This document shows, in pieces, positions 1 through 10,342 of a stretch of DNA of 64,000 nucleotides. Position numbers and translations under genes: made by a program. The first letter of the stretch is position 1; each line of letters opens with the position of its first letter. Source of the DNA: Phycicoccus elongatus Lp2 (GTDB lineage Bacteria > Actinomycetota > Actinomycetes > Actinomycetales > Dermatophilaceae); NCBI RefSeq assembly GCF_000367525.1, contig NZ_HF570956.1:277108-341107 (forward strand). Reading direction: 5' to 3'. The notes beneath the pieces are model-generated. The model had not been told where the DNA came from. It searched no databases and worked only from the letters and a program-made list of their open reading frames with translations.

Positions 1-115
1 GCGCATGTGACATGCCCCCGTGGGTGGCGCAACTGCAGACGCCCCGACACCCCCTAACCCCCTTCGGGCGGCGGTCAGCAACCACGGCGGCGTTGGCTGT
101 GCCACGCTGGCTGGC

Positions 116-1252
116 ATGGATCTGCCCCGCGCCGAGATCGACCCCGATGGCCTGCTCGAGTTCTCCGTGGTCTTCACGGACCGCTCCCTCAACCACATGT
201 CGGCCCGCTTCACCAGGGCCATGCAGTCGCTCCTGTCGACCCTGCGGGAGACGTATGCCGCGCAGGCCGTCGCGCTCATCCCCGGCGGTGGCAGTTGTGC
301 CATGGAGGCGGTCGCGCGACAGCTCGCCGGCGGCAAGGACGTCGTCGTCGTCCGCAACGGCCTCTTCTCGTTCCGCTGGTCGGCCATCCTCGAGGCGGGC
401 CGAATCGCGGCCGAGGTCACCCTGTGCCAGGCGCAGCCCGTCGATGACTCACCACACAGCGCATGGGTGCCGGCCCCGATCGACGAGGTCGAGAAGACCA
501 TCGCGCAGGTGAGGCCGGGCGTCGTCTTCGCCCCGCACGTCGCGACAGCCGCCGGGATGTTGCTCCCGGACGACTACGTGCGCCGGCTCGCGGCGGCAGT
601 TCACGCCGTGGGTGGCGTGCTCGTCCTCGACTGCGTCGCCTCCGGTGCCCTGTGGGTCGACATGCAGCAGCTCGACATCGACGTGCTCATCTCGGCACCT
701 CAGAAGGGCTGGAGCGGCACGCCGGCGACGGGCTATGTGCTGCTCAGTGAGCACGGACGGGCGGCCGTCGAGGCCTCGACCTCGAGCAGCTTTGCCCTCG
801 ATCTCAAAGCCTGGCTCGGGATCGCTGACGCCTATGTCGAGGGCCGCACCCCGTATCACGCCACCCTGCCGACCGACTCGATCCTGGCCAACGCGGCCGT
901 CGCCGAGGAGACCGTGGCACGCGGGCTGGACAAGCTCGAGGCGGCGCAGCTCGAGTTGGGCGAGGCGGTGCGGGCGAGGCTGGCCGATCGCGGCTTCGCT
1001 TCGGTCGCGGCCCCGGAGTATGCCGCGGCCTCCGTCGTCGTCGTCCACACCGACGACCCAGCCCTCCAGTCCGGCGCTGCCTTCAGGCAGGTCGGCGTCC
1101 AAGTGGCCGCCGGCGTGCCACTCCAATGCGGCGAACCCGACTCGTGGTCCACCTTCCGACTCGGACTCTTCGGGCTCGACAAACTCGATGACGTCTCCGG
1201 CACCATCGAACGCCTCGAGCACGCTCTCGACCGGGCCACGACGGGCGGCTGA
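116..1252 (+). CDS. Class V PLP-dependent aminotransferase
   Basis: 378-residue protein of the class V aminotransferase fold (serine-pyruvate/alanine-glyoxylate aminotransferase group), a cytosolic enzyme using pyridoxal phosphate. Visible landmarks are an N-terminal small-domain segment, a glycine-rich cofactor-phosphate region around PGGGSCAMEA, the VLDCVASGAL stretch holding the Asp that contacts the pyridine ring, and the likely Schiff-base lysine in SAPQKGWSG (about residue 197). I chose the ATG at 116 because homology begins there; the frame is open further upstream but low in complexity. The substrate cannot be read from sequence. It is followed by a separate MarR gene with its own promoter-like region. 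Confidence 0.85.
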   Translation: MDLPRAEIDPDGLLEFSVVFTDRSLNHMSARFTRAMQSLLSTLRETYAAQAVALIPGGGSCAMEAVARQLAGGKDVVVVRNGLFSFRWSAILEAGRIAAEVTLCQAQPVDDSPHSAWVPAPIDEVEKTIAQVRPGVVFAPHVATAAGMLLPDDYVRRLAAAVHAVGGVLVLDCVASGALWVDMQQLDIDVLISAPQKGWSGTPATGYVLLSEHGRAAVEASTSSSFALDLKAWLGIADAYVEGRTPYHATLPTDSILANAAVAEETVARGLDKLEAAQLELGEAVRARLADRGFASVAAPEYAAASVVVVHTDDPALQSGAAFRQVGVQVAAGVPLQCGEPDSWSTFRLGLFGLDKLDDVSGTIERLEHALDRATTGG

Positions 1253-1310
1253 CCTCCCGGGTGGCCTCGAGCACCCGGCCGACCGGACGTCAGTCCACCG
1301 CAGACCAAAG

Positions 1311-1344
1311 GTTGTCAGGTCAACAAACGGGCTACACTCAGGCG
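1311..1344 (+). promoter_or_regulatory. Promoter/operator ahead of marR
   Basis: A short dyad (GTTG, 6 bp, CAAC) overlaps a TTGTCA hexamer at 1312. TACACT at 1333 could be a -10 box, leaving almost no leader before the ATG at 1345. Such overlap fits MarR autorepression. The 15-bp spacer is short, so the exact boxes are uncertain. Confidence 0.35.
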
Positions 1345-1851
1345 ATGAGCACCCGCTGGCTGGACGCCGAGGAACTGGCGACCTGGGTGCGCCTCGTGGC
1401 CGTCACCGAGTTGCTTCCCAGCACCCTGGACCAGCAATTGCGCCGGGACGCCAGCCTCACCCATTTCGAGTATTTGGTCCTCGCCATGCTCTCCGAGGAC
1501 CCCGGTCACACCCTCCAGATGTCCGCTCTGGCCCAGCGCACGAACGCCACGCTGCCGCGCCTGTCTCATGTCGTGCGGCGCCTCGAGGACCGCGGCTTCG
1601 TCGACCGCACGCGCAACAGCACCGATGCCCGCGCCACGAACGCCCATCTCACCGAGGCCGGGCTCGCCCACCTGGTCGACTCGGCTCCCGGTCACGTCGA
1701 GATCGTCCGCGAGAAGATCTTCGACGTCCTCACCCCGGAGCAGGTCACCCAACTCGGCGCCATCACCACCGCCCTACTCGACGCGCTGGACCCCGAGGGC
1801 CGCATGACCGGCCACACCATCGGTAGTCACCGCCCATCATCCAAGGAGTGA
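1345..1851 (+). CDS. MarR-family transcriptional regulator
   Basis: 168-residue winged-helix protein of the MarR family, normally a dimeric DNA-binding repressor responding to small phenolic or other ligands. The order is typical: N-terminal dimerisation helices, then the HTH (LQMSALAQRTNATLPRLSHVVRRLEDRGFVDR, recognition helix about residues 68-85), the beta-wing with the D-A-R motif (NSTDARATNAHLT), and C-terminal dimer helices. Its last codons overlap the ribosome-binding site of the downstream dehydrogenase, so the two are probably co-transcribed. The dehydrogenase or its substrate may be its regulatory partner. Confidence 0.88.
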   Translation: MSTRWLDAEELATWVRLVAVTELLPSTLDQQLRRDASLTHFEYLVLAMLSEDPGHTLQMSALAQRTNATLPRLSHVVRRLEDRGFVDRTRNSTDARATNAHLTEAGLAHLVDSAPGHVEIVREKIFDVLTPEQVTQLGAITTALLDALDPEGRMTGHTIGSHRPSSKE

Positions 1852-1856
1852 GTCCC

Positions 1857-2804
1857 ATGGAGCCGGAGGGCCCAGCCGAGCACCGAGTCGCCGTCGTTGG
1901 CGCCCTCATGCCCTTCTTCCGGGACTGGCTCGCCGATCGGTATGCCGCGGCGTCGGTCGCAGACATCCCTGACCCTGCCGCGGTGGCCGTGGCGGTCGTC
2001 GGCCCCGGCCCCACCATCGGCGCCACTGAGATGGACGCCCTCCCGGGGCTCGAAGCGATCACCGTCTATGGGGTCGGCTACGACAACGTCGACGTCGCCG
2101 AGGCAGCTCGGCGCGGGATCGTGGTCTCGCACACCCCGGACGTCCTCGACGACGCTGTCGCCGACCTCACCGTCGCCCTCGTCCTCGATGTCCTTCGCGG
2201 AGTCACGGCGGCCGACCGGTTCGTCCGATCCGGGAAATGGGCTGCCGGAGAACGGTTCCCGTTGACTCGCGAGGTCGGCCGCACCCGGGTCGGAATCCTG
2301 GGTCTGGGTCGGATCGGCAGCGCCACGGCCGAACGCCTCAGCGCCCTGGGCGCCGTCATCACCTATCACTCCCGCTCCCCGAAGGACGTCCCCTGGGCGT
2401 ATGCCGCGACACCAGTCGATCTCGCCCGCCTCAGTGATGTCGTGGTCGTCCTCACACCAGGCGGAGACGGCACCCGACACCTCGTCAACCGCGACGTCCT
2501 CGACGCGCTCGGCCCGGACGGCTTCCTCGTCAACGTCGCTCGCGGCTCGGTCGTCGACGAGGACGCGCTCGTGGAGGCCCTCGCCGAGCACCGGATCGCC
2601 GGCGCCGGACTCGACGTCTTCGCCGACGAACCCCACGTTCCGGAGCGGCTCCTGACCCTCGACAACGTCGTGCTGACCCCCCACATCGCCAGCGCCACGG
2701 TGGCGACACGGGAGGCGATGGCCCGGCTCGTCATGGACAACATCGACGCTCATCTGGCTGGCCGACCGCTGGTCACCCCGGTCCCCGAAATGGGGCGAGC
2801 ATGA
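1857..2804 (+). CDS. D-2-hydroxyacid dehydrogenase (NAD(P)-dependent)
   Basis: 315-residue member of the D-isomer-specific 2-hydroxyacid dehydrogenase family, interconverting 2-keto and D-2-hydroxy acids in the cytosol. The Rossmann motif GILGLGRIGS lies near residues 144-153. The catalytic Arg is in NVARGSVVDEDAL, the Glu in DVFADEP and the His in LTPHIAS. A GTG at 1848 is in frame, but AAGGAG at 1843-1848 sits correctly for the ATG at 1857, so that start is preferred. It follows marR directly. The specific substrate (glyoxylate, hydroxypyruvate or phenylpyruvate-like) is not determinable. Confidence 0.88.
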   Translation: MEPEGPAEHRVAVVGALMPFFRDWLADRYAAASVADIPDPAAVAVAVVGPGPTIGATEMDALPGLEAITVYGVGYDNVDVAEAARRGIVVSHTPDVLDDAVADLTVALVLDVLRGVTAADRFVRSGKWAAGERFPLTREVGRTRVGILGLGRIGSATAERLSALGAVITYHSRSPKDVPWAYAATPVDLARLSDVVVVLTPGGDGTRHLVNRDVLDALGPDGFLVNVARGSVVDEDALVEALAEHRIAGAGLDVFADEPHVPERLLTLDNVVLTPHIASATVATREAMARLVMDNIDAHLAGRPLVTPVPEMGRA

Positions 2805-3143
2805 CCGAGATCCCGTTCCCCCGCACCAGTCGACCCTCGCGTCGGAGCCGTGGCCGGTGGACGGGTCTCGCTGGCGATGCTCGACCTCTTCGGGGAGGTC
2901 ACCGGCGTTGACCCGGTCCTGTGGGGTCCCTCTATCGCCGGCTACGGCGAACTGACCCTCTACGGCCTGGCCGAGAGCCCCGACGCGCTTCTCCTCCTCG
3001 ACCGGCTCGGCCGGCACACGCTCAGCGTCGCGTGCGTCTACATCCCTCGGCTCGAGGACGTCGATGACGCCGTCTTGCGCGACCTCGTAACCCTGGCGCG
3101 GGCCACCAACGGCCCCGACGGAGCCAGCGACGCGACCTGCTGA
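2801..3143 (+). pseudogene. DUF1801-family gene, frameshifted and internally shortened
   Basis: The ATG at 2801 overlaps the dehydrogenase stop as ATGA, as expected of a coupled gene, but that frame dies at 2918. The recognisable DUF1801 (YdhG-like) sequence is in another frame from about 2850: LDLFGEVTGVDPVLWGPSIAGYG, then LDRLGRHTLSVACVYIPRLEDVD. The usual middle segment (roughly YRYASGREGDWPLVGFSPRK in relatives) is missing between GYG and LTLYG. I read this as a decaying gene with a frameshift near 2830 and a small deletion. A short functional product starting at GTG 2850 is the alternative. Confidence 0.55.
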
Positions 3144-3204
3144 GCGGCCTCCCGGCGGTCACCGGCCACCACCGGGCGGTCGCTGACCGGCTTACGCTGG
3201 CGAG

Positions 3205-4605
<1,401 letters not shown>

Positions 4606-4619
4606 GTGAGGATGACTGC

Positions 4620-5267
4620 ATGACAGCGCATGACGATCACCGCCGGTTCGACGACCTCGCGGCGGAGTGGGACAGCCGGCCTCATGCGCGGGAGCGCGCC
4701 GACATGATCGCGGCGGCGATCCGGGACACTGTGCCGTTGTCGCCCGCGATGCGTGTGCTCGAGGTCGGCGGCGGCACGGGATTGCTCAGCCGCGCCTTGG
4801 TCGACGACATCGGCACGGCCGTCGTCACGGACGTCTCGGGCGCAATGGTGGACGTCGCCGGCGAGATGCTCGCGGATCCCGCGTATGCCGGGTGGTCCGC
4901 CCGCCGGCTCGACATCGAGCACGATGACCTGCCGGACGAGACCTTCGACCTCGTCCTGAGCCAACTCGCGCTGCACCACATGGGCGACGTGCCGGGCGTC
5001 ATCGGGCGACTGGCCGCGTTGCTGACACCCGGTGGTTGGGCCGCGCTCGCCGACTTGGAGCACGACGCCGACGGTGGCTTCCATCGGCACGTCCACGGCT
5101 TCAGCGGTCACCATGGCTTCAGCCGCGAGGACCTGGGTCGGTGGCTGACGGCGGCGGGCCTCGTCGAGGTCACCGTGGGCGACGCCGGGTTCGACGTCAA
5201 AGAGGTCGAGGGTGAGGAGCGGCGGTTCCCGTTGCTCCTGGCGGCCGGCCGTCGACCCTCCCCCTGA
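4620..5267 (+). CDS. Class I SAM-dependent methyltransferase
   Basis: 215-residue Rossmann-type methyltransferase. Motif I (VLEVGGGTGLLSRAL) is near residues 45-58, an acidic residue follows in VVTDVSGAMVDVA, and motif II/III is FDLVLSQLALHHMGDV. The C-terminal part (LADLEHDADGGFHRHVHGFSGHHGFSREDL) resembles UbiE/COQ5-like small-molecule methyltransferases. The ATG at 4620 is preceded by GAGG. The methyl acceptor is unknown, and the 14-bp gap to fumC suggests co-transcription rather than a metabolic link. Confidence 0.82.
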   Translation: MTAHDDHRRFDDLAAEWDSRPHARERADMIAAAIRDTVPLSPAMRVLEVGGGTGLLSRALVDDIGTAVVTDVSGAMVDVAGEMLADPAYAGWSARRLDIEHDDLPDETFDLVLSQLALHHMGDVPGVIGRLAALLTPGGWAALADLEHDADGGFHRHVHGFSGHHGFSREDLGRWLTAAGLVEVTVGDAGFDVKEVEGEERRFPLLLAAGRRPSP

Positions 5268-5294
5268 TCCGCGCTGGGAGCGCCGGGCGGGGAG

Positions 5295-8048
5295 TCATCT
5301 CGGCGACCGCACTCGCTCATCGGGACGGTCTCGATCCATCTGGGCGAGCGATGCGGCTGCCCTGCGTGCGGAGGGAGATGACGGCACCGGCCAGTGACCG
5401 TTGAGGTGACGCCGCACGGCTCCGATGCGGGCGCGAGTGATCTGGCGCCGCACCCCCCAGAGGGCCAACCCGAAGGTGAGACCGGCGGCCGCCCGACCCC
5501 ATGCGCTGTCTCCCAGCTCGGACCACGGCGTCACCGCCGATGATTCCAGGAACGCGAAGACCTCGAAGTGTGTGATGTAGATGTAGAGGCTTGCGCCCGC
5601 CAGCGCACTGGCGGGCGCCACGAGCCGCCGGGGCAGTGCGAGCGCAGGCAGGGACACCAGGACCAGGACGCCGGCAATGATGACCAGCTCGCGGTGCCGG
5701 TCCGCGAAGTACCCCACCATGCCGGCCAGGAAGAGTCCCGCGACGAGAAGTCGTTCCCAGCGGCGGCGGACCAGCGCAGCGGCCCAGCCAATGGCGAAGA
5801 GCCAGAGCACTGCCGGTGCCGATTCGTGCACCGTGGGGTCGGTCAGGTCCAGGGGCCCCCACCGCAGGGCCAGGGCGACGATGACCACGGCGAGGCTGAT
5901 GCGCATGGGTGACCTGGTGCAGAGCCGATGGACGGCCGGGATGGACAGCAGGCCCAGGACCGCAAGGGTGATCCAGAAGAGCGCCTCGATGAACCACAGG
6001 GAGGAGCGGATGCCCCACACATCGGGACCGAACACCCAGTTGAGCAAGACGAAATTGGGCCACGCGTAACGATCCATGACAACGGTCGCCAGGGTCACCC
6101 AGGCGACAGTGGGAATCACCAGGCGAGCCAGACTGTGGAACACCGCCGTCGCGCGTTCCCTCCGGGACGGTTGGGCTGCGAGGAATCGACCGAAGTTGAA
6201 CCCGGCGACCGCCAGGAGGATGTGGGCACCCCCCAGGATCTTGATGACGTCGGCGTGTTCGAGCACGATCAGCACAATGGCCACCGCGCGCAGGACGATG
6301 GTCGTGTCCACCTGCGCGAACCGGCCCGAGGCCCGACGCGTCCGCCGACCGGAGGCAAGTTCGGACACGCTCAGGCGCTGCCAGTCCTTCGGCACCTGAC
6401 CGAGCACCTGCTCGAGTCGCACGGAGACTTCGACATAGGACAGCGAGTCTCCGTGCAGAGCCACGAAGCTGGCGTCTGGTCTGACGTCGGCCACACCCAG
6501 GCACGAGGCATAGATCTCGGTGACCGCTTTGAGCCGACGAGAAGCGGACGCGTCCGCGCGCGACCGAGGGCTGTGGCGATCCGCGCGACCCGAACCCTCC
6601 GATGCCACGTCGGCGTGGTGCACCGGAGGCGACGGGGATCCATCGAAGAGGGCGCGCGCGGTGACACGATCCGGCTTGCCGCTGTCGGTTCGAGGGAGCG
6701 CCGGCGCGAGGAGGACGCGGATCCGATGCGGCGGGAGGCCGGCCACTTCGGCGATGGCGCGACGGGTCTCCCCCACGTCGATGGTCGGTCGATCTTCGAC
6801 CAAGGCATGCAGATCGTGGGTGCCTGCGGTGACGAGGGCCGTGACCCCTCGTCGGGCCAAACTGCTCTCGAGCCAGGCCAGGTCGATGCGGAGCCCGGCG
6901 ATCTTCACGAAGTCCGATCCTCGACCCAGGATCTCCAGGGTGCCATCGGGGTGGCGTCGCGCCAGATCACCAGTGGCGAGATCGGAGACGGCGGCCCCGA
7001 GTGCCAGGTCGGCCTTGGAGAGAGCATGGCCGAGCATGACTCCTCGGCCCGAAACATGGATCTCCCCCACCTCGCCCGGAAGCGCCACGCGACCCTCGGT
7101 GCGCAGTTCCACCTGGGTGTGGGCAATGGGGCGACCAACCCGATCGGGGTGCCGCACTGCTTCGTGCGGGGCGGAGACCGAGATGCGGGCCGTCGCCTCG
7201 GTCTGGCCATACATGAGCCGAAGGTCCCACCCTTCCTCGTGGCCACGCGTGCCCCACTCTCGGGCGACGGCGGGGTCGAGGCGGCCACCTGCTTGGGTGA
7301 CCTGGCGCATGGCCAGGAGTTGTCCTGGAGACCGTCCGGCGGCCGTCAACAGGTCGAAGGTGTGCGGCACGGCGCTCAGGGTGGTCACGCCAGCCCTCGA
7401 CATCTGCTGCCAGAGAACGGAATCCGTGACCGAACGCGCCGTCAGGACGACACTGGCACCCACCGCCAGATGCGTGTGGAGGACCGACAGTCCATAGCAG
7501 TAGCTGAGGGGCAGAGTCGTCACGGCGACGTCCTCGGCACGAATACCGAGCGCATCGACGATTCCCTCCGTGTTGGCCATCAGGTTGTCGAAGGAGAGGC
7601 GGACCAGACGCGGACTGCTGGTCGATCCGGAGGTCGTCATGAGCAGTCCGAGATCAGGGTGCAGCTCATGACGGGAACGCCGCCGCAGGTGCTCCACCTG
7701 CCATCCGCTTCGGGTGCGACCGGCGATCGAGTCCGGGTCGTAGCGCTGCCGGAACCCCGCCCCACGGCCGGGCGGAATGAGGGCGACAACATGGCCGGCT
7801 CGGGCTGCCCCGAGCCAGGAGGCCACCGCATCGATCGTCGCGACCGGCTCGAAGTGCACCAGCCGACGACTCGGACCCATCGCGGTCCACTGCTCGGTGG
7901 CCCGGTCGACCAACTGGGTCATCGCGTCGTAGGTGATGGTTCGGTTTCCCTCACGAAGGGCAGGCCGGTGGCCGTGGCGGGTCAGGCCGGAGACGAACCG
8001 CTCGGCCGGTGCCCCGGTGGAGGCGTCCTCGATCATCCCCGCACTCAT
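5295..8048 (-). CDS. Adenylation / carrier / acyltransferase-3 membrane fusion protein
   Basis: About 917 residues with three fused modules. (1) An ANL adenylation domain, about residues 1-475: P-loop TTSGSTSSP, YGQTEA, TGDLA, hinge GSDFVKIAGLRI, and the catalytic Lys in PRTDSGKPDR. (2) A phosphopantetheine carrier domain with GDSLS, about residue 535. (3) A polytopic acyltransferase-3 (OafA-like) domain starting LRAVAIVLIVLEHADV, with about ten hydrophobic segments. The implied role is to activate an acid, load it on the internal carrier and hand it to the membrane domain for transfer to an envelope acceptor, compressing DltA-DltC-DltB logic into one chain. ATG 8048 is the first ATG; an upstream TTG at 8093 is less likely. 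The substrate is unknown. Confidence 0.85.
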   Translation of the reverse strand: MSAGMIEDASTGAPAERFVSGLTRHGHRPALREGNRTITYDAMTQLVDRATEQWTAMGPSRRLVHFEPVATIDAVASWLGAARAGHVVALIPPGRGAGFRQRYDPDSIAGRTRSGWQVEHLRRRSRHELHPDLGLLMTTSGSTSSPRLVRLSFDNLMANTEGIVDALGIRAEDVAVTTLPLSYCYGLSVLHTHLAVGASVVLTARSVTDSVLWQQMSRAGVTTLSAVPHTFDLLTAAGRSPGQLLAMRQVTQAGGRLDPAVAREWGTRGHEEGWDLRLMYGQTEATARISVSAPHEAVRHPDRVGRPIAHTQVELRTEGRVALPGEVGEIHVSGRGVMLGHALSKADLALGAAVSDLATGDLARRHPDGTLEILGRGSDFVKIAGLRIDLAWLESSLARRGVTALVTAGTHDLHALVEDRPTIDVGETRRAIAEVAGLPPHRIRVLLAPALPRTDSGKPDRVTARALFDGSPSPPVHHADVASEGSGRADRHSPRSRADASASRRLKAVTEIYASCLGVADVRPDASFVALHGDSLSYVEVSVRLEQVLGQVPKDWQRLSVSELASGRRTRRASGRFAQVDTTIVLRAVAIVLIVLEHADVIKILGGAHILLAVAGFNFGRFLAAQPSRRERATAVFHSLARLVIPTVAWVTLATVVMDRYAWPNFVLLNWVFGPDVWGIRSSLWFIEALFWITLAVLGLLSIPAVHRLCTRSPMRISLAVVIVALALRWGPLDLTDPTVHESAPAVLWLFAIGWAAALVRRRWERLLVAGLFLAGMVGYFADRHRELVIIAGVLVLVSLPALALPRRLVAPASALAGASLYIYITHFEVFAFLESSAVTPWSELGDSAWGRAAAGLTFGLALWGVRRQITRARIGAVRRHLNGHWPVPSSPSARRAAASLAQMDRDRPDERVRSPR

Positions 8049-8125
8049 CGTGGGGAATGACCCTAGTGGCGTCCCTCCTCCGCTGTGAGGCAATTGGTCG
8101 ATACCACGCCGTCTAGGCTGACCGC

Positions 8126-8467
8126 GTGCACCGGATCTTCAACACCGCCGTCGCGGACGTCTACCCGCACTACGTCACCAAGGTGACCAAGAAGGGGCGC
8201 ACCGAGGCCGAGCTCACCGAGGCCGTCGAATGGCTGACCGGCTTCGACGAGCCCACCTTGCGGCGACACCTGTCGGACCGCACGAGCTTTGCCGACTTCT
8301 TCGCTGCCGCTGACCTCAATCCGAAGTCCGCCCTCCTCACCGGATCGGTCTGTGGCGTGCGGATCCAGGAGGTCGAGGACCCGCTCATGCGCCAGATCCG
8401 CTACCTCGACAAGCTCGTCGACGACCTGGCCAAGGGCAAGCCGATGGCCAAGGTTCTCCCGGCCTGA
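8126..8467 (+). CDS. DUF2200 family protein
   Basis: 113-residue small protein matching the DUF2200 family: HRIFNTAVADVYPHYVTKVTKKGRTEAELTEAVEWLTGF, then SFADFF, LNPKSALLTGSVCGVRIQEVEDPLMRQIRYLDKLVDDLAKGKPM. The length is normal for the family. No biochemical function is established. The GTG start at 8126 follows TAGGCT at 8114 by a few bases, suggesting a leaderless transcript. It is divergent from the large acyltransferase fusion and shares the 77-bp spacer with it. Confidence 0.88.
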   Translation: MHRIFNTAVADVYPHYVTKVTKKGRTEAELTEAVEWLTGFDEPTLRRHLSDRTSFADFFAAADLNPKSALLTGSVCGVRIQEVEDPLMRQIRYLDKLVDDLAKGKPMAKVLPA

Positions 8468-8476
8468 CCCGGCAGC

Positions 8477-9502
8477 TCAAGGGCAGATCACGGCTTGACC
8501 GCGTAGTTCCCCACGCTGCATGGCGGTCAGGGCACGACTCGCCTCGGCCAGTCCGACGATGCGATCAATGGACGGCACGATGGTGCGCGTCGAAATCTCC
8601 TCGGCGAGTTGGGCGCACCCCTGCGAAGTGGTGCGGGAGAAGAACCAGCCCAGCTCACGTCGGGTGAAGCGGTTGGCGATGGAGGCCCAGAAGTTGCGTT
8701 GGATGCCGCCGAGCATCGGCCCTCCCCCTTCACCGCCGACGATGACGAGCCGACCCTCGGGCCTCAGGGCAGAGCGCAAGCGACCCACCGAGCGATTGCC
8801 GCCGATGTCGATGATGAGGTCGAAAGGGTCACCCATCTGAGCCAATGAGGTCGTCCGGTAGTCGACCGTCCGATGGGCCCCGAGGCCGGCGACGAACTCC
8901 GTCTTGGCCCCACTGCAGGCCGCCGTCACCTCGGCCCCGTGGCGAGCAGCCAGCTGGACCGCGAAACTGCCCACGGCCCCTGACCCGCCGAGGACGAGCA
9001 CGCGCTCGCCCTTCTGAACGCGCCCCTGCGTCACCACAGCGCCCAGTGCGGTCAGACCCGACACCCCGATCGTCGACGCCTCGACATCACTGACCGACTC
9101 CGGGGTGGTGGCCACGGTGGCCACGTCGGCGACCGCGAACTCCGCCAAGGACCCCGCCGCGGTGCCGAACACCCGGTCGCCCGCGGCATACCCACTCACG
9201 CCCTCACCGACGGCGACGACCTGCCCGGCGACCTGCTGACCGAGAACCGGCTGGCGAGGGCGCCGCAGGCCGAAGGCGGCCCGCGCGGCATACGGAAGGC
9301 CGGTCAGCAGGTGCAGGGTCGCCCGGTCGAGTCCGGCTGCGGCCACCTTGACGAGGACTTCACCCGGGCCGGGGTCAGGGCGCGGCACCTGCTCGATGTC
9401 CACCACCTCCGGTCCGCCGTAGACGCGTCGAGTAACCGCCCGCATGGTCGTCGGCAGGTCCGGCTCGACGGTCACCGAGGACTCCTGGGATGAGGGGGGC
9501 AT
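8477..9502 (-). CDS. NAD(P)-dependent zinc-less quinone oxidoreductase-like protein (MDR superfamily)
   Basis: 341-residue medium-chain dehydrogenase/reductase. An N-terminal GroES-like domain (MRAVTRRVYGGPEVVDIEQVPRPDPGPGEVLVKV) is followed by a Rossmann domain with VLVLGGSGAVGSFAVQLA (about residues 160-177). It lacks the structural-zinc cysteines, fitting the quinone oxidoreductase/reductase branch that reduces quinones or enals with NADPH. ATG 9502 is preceded by AGGAGG on the minus strand. It is divergent from a TetR gene 84 bp away, a classic arrangement in which TetR represses both. Confidence 0.87.
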   Translation of the reverse strand: MPPSSQESSVTVEPDLPTTMRAVTRRVYGGPEVVDIEQVPRPDPGPGEVLVKVAAAGLDRATLHLLTGLPYAARAAFGLRRPRQPVLGQQVAGQVVAVGEGVSGYAAGDRVFGTAAGSLAEFAVADVATVATTPESVSDVEASTIGVSGLTALGAVVTQGRVQKGERVLVLGGSGAVGSFAVQLAARHGAEVTAACSGAKTEFVAGLGAHRTVDYRTTSLAQMGDPFDLIIDIGGNRSVGRLRSALRPEGRLVIVGGEGGGPMLGGIQRNFWASIANRFTRRELGWFFSRTTSQGCAQLAEEISTRTIVPSIDRIVGLAEASRALTAMQRGELRGQAVICP

Positions 9503-9527
9503 GAACGGCCTCCTGAAGCCATACAAA

Positions 9528-9552
9528 GTAAGGTTTGGTACCGTAGCATTAC
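9528..9552. promoter_or_regulatory. Imperfect palindrome in the oxidoreductase/TetR divergent spacer
   Basis: GTAA and TTAC arms flank a central GGTACC palindrome in a 25-bp AT-richer patch between the two divergent starts. The position fits a TetR operator covering both promoters. The arms are imperfect, so this is only a candidate. Confidence 0.35.
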
Positions 9553-9586
9553 GCCGTAAGAAATGGCAATCGCGAGAGGAATCCCT

Positions 9587-10237
9587 GTGCCAGCGCGCAA
9601 GCTCACCCCGCAGGCCGTCGTCACGACAGCACTCGCCCTCGCCGACCGGCACGGCCTCGAGGCTCTGACCATGCGCGGGCTGGCCAGGGAGCTCGGCGTC
9701 GAGGCGATGTCGCTCTACCACCACTTCGCGAGCAAGGACGCCCTCCTCGACGCCATGGTCGACCGGGTGTATGCCGCGATCCTCCTTCCCGAGGCCAGCG
9801 GCCAATGGCGCGCGGAGTTGCGCCGTCGATCGGTCTCGGTCCGACAGGTCCTCCACGCCCACCCCTGGGCGCTTCCGCTGATGGAGTCCCGGCGTGCCCC
9901 GGGGCCGGCGAACCTGGCCTATCACGAGGCGAACATCGCCTGTCTGCGCGCGGCGGGTTTCACTCCGGAGCAGGTGGCACGTGCCTATGCCATCGTCGAC
10001 GCGTTCGTCTACGGCTTCGTCCTCCAGGAGGCGACGCTGCCCTTCGAGAGCGGCGACGAGGCGGCCGCCATGATCGAGCAGGACGCCTTCGGTGAGGCCC
10101 TCGCGTCCTACCCCAACATGGTGTGGTTCACGCAGGAGGTGATCCTCGTGCCGGGGTACTCGTTCACCCGCGAGTTCGAGCCGGGGCTCGACCTCGTCCT
10201 CGACGGGATTCAGTCGCGGCTCTCCAGCGCGGACTGA
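9587..10237 (+). CDS. TetR/AcrR-family regulator
   Basis: 216-residue TetR protein. The N-terminal HTH spans about residues 1-60 (LTPQAVVTTALALADRHGLEALTMRGLARELGVEAMSLYHHFASKDALLDAMVD). An all-helical ligand domain with the TetR_C-type pattern of TetR-like AcrR proteins follows. GTG 9587 is preferred over in-frame ATG 9563 because GAGAGGA lies six bases before it and homology begins right after. It is divergent from the quinone-oxidoreductase gene, its likely target. Confidence 0.88.
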   Translation: MPARKLTPQAVVTTALALADRHGLEALTMRGLARELGVEAMSLYHHFASKDALLDAMVDRVYAAILLPEASGQWRAELRRRSVSVRQVLHAHPWALPLMESRRAPGPANLAYHEANIACLRAAGFTPEQVARAYAIVDAFVYGFVLQEATLPFESGDEAAAMIEQDAFGEALASYPNMVWFTQEVILVPGYSFTREFEPGLDLVLDGIQSRLSSAD

Positions 10238-10342
10238 CGTCGCTGGAACAGATCCCGCACGCAACCACAAGCACTCCTGTAGCCGGGTGCGAGTTGAGTT
10301 CCCTCGGCCCGCGCTGTCGGCGTGAACCCGGCGTGCGGAGCG

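Noticed and set aside
5928-8060. 710-residue open frame on the plus strand opposite the acyltransferase fusion
   Set aside because: Composition is Arg/Gly/His-rich without domains; it is a high-GC shadow of the minus-strand gene, whose motifs are all intact.
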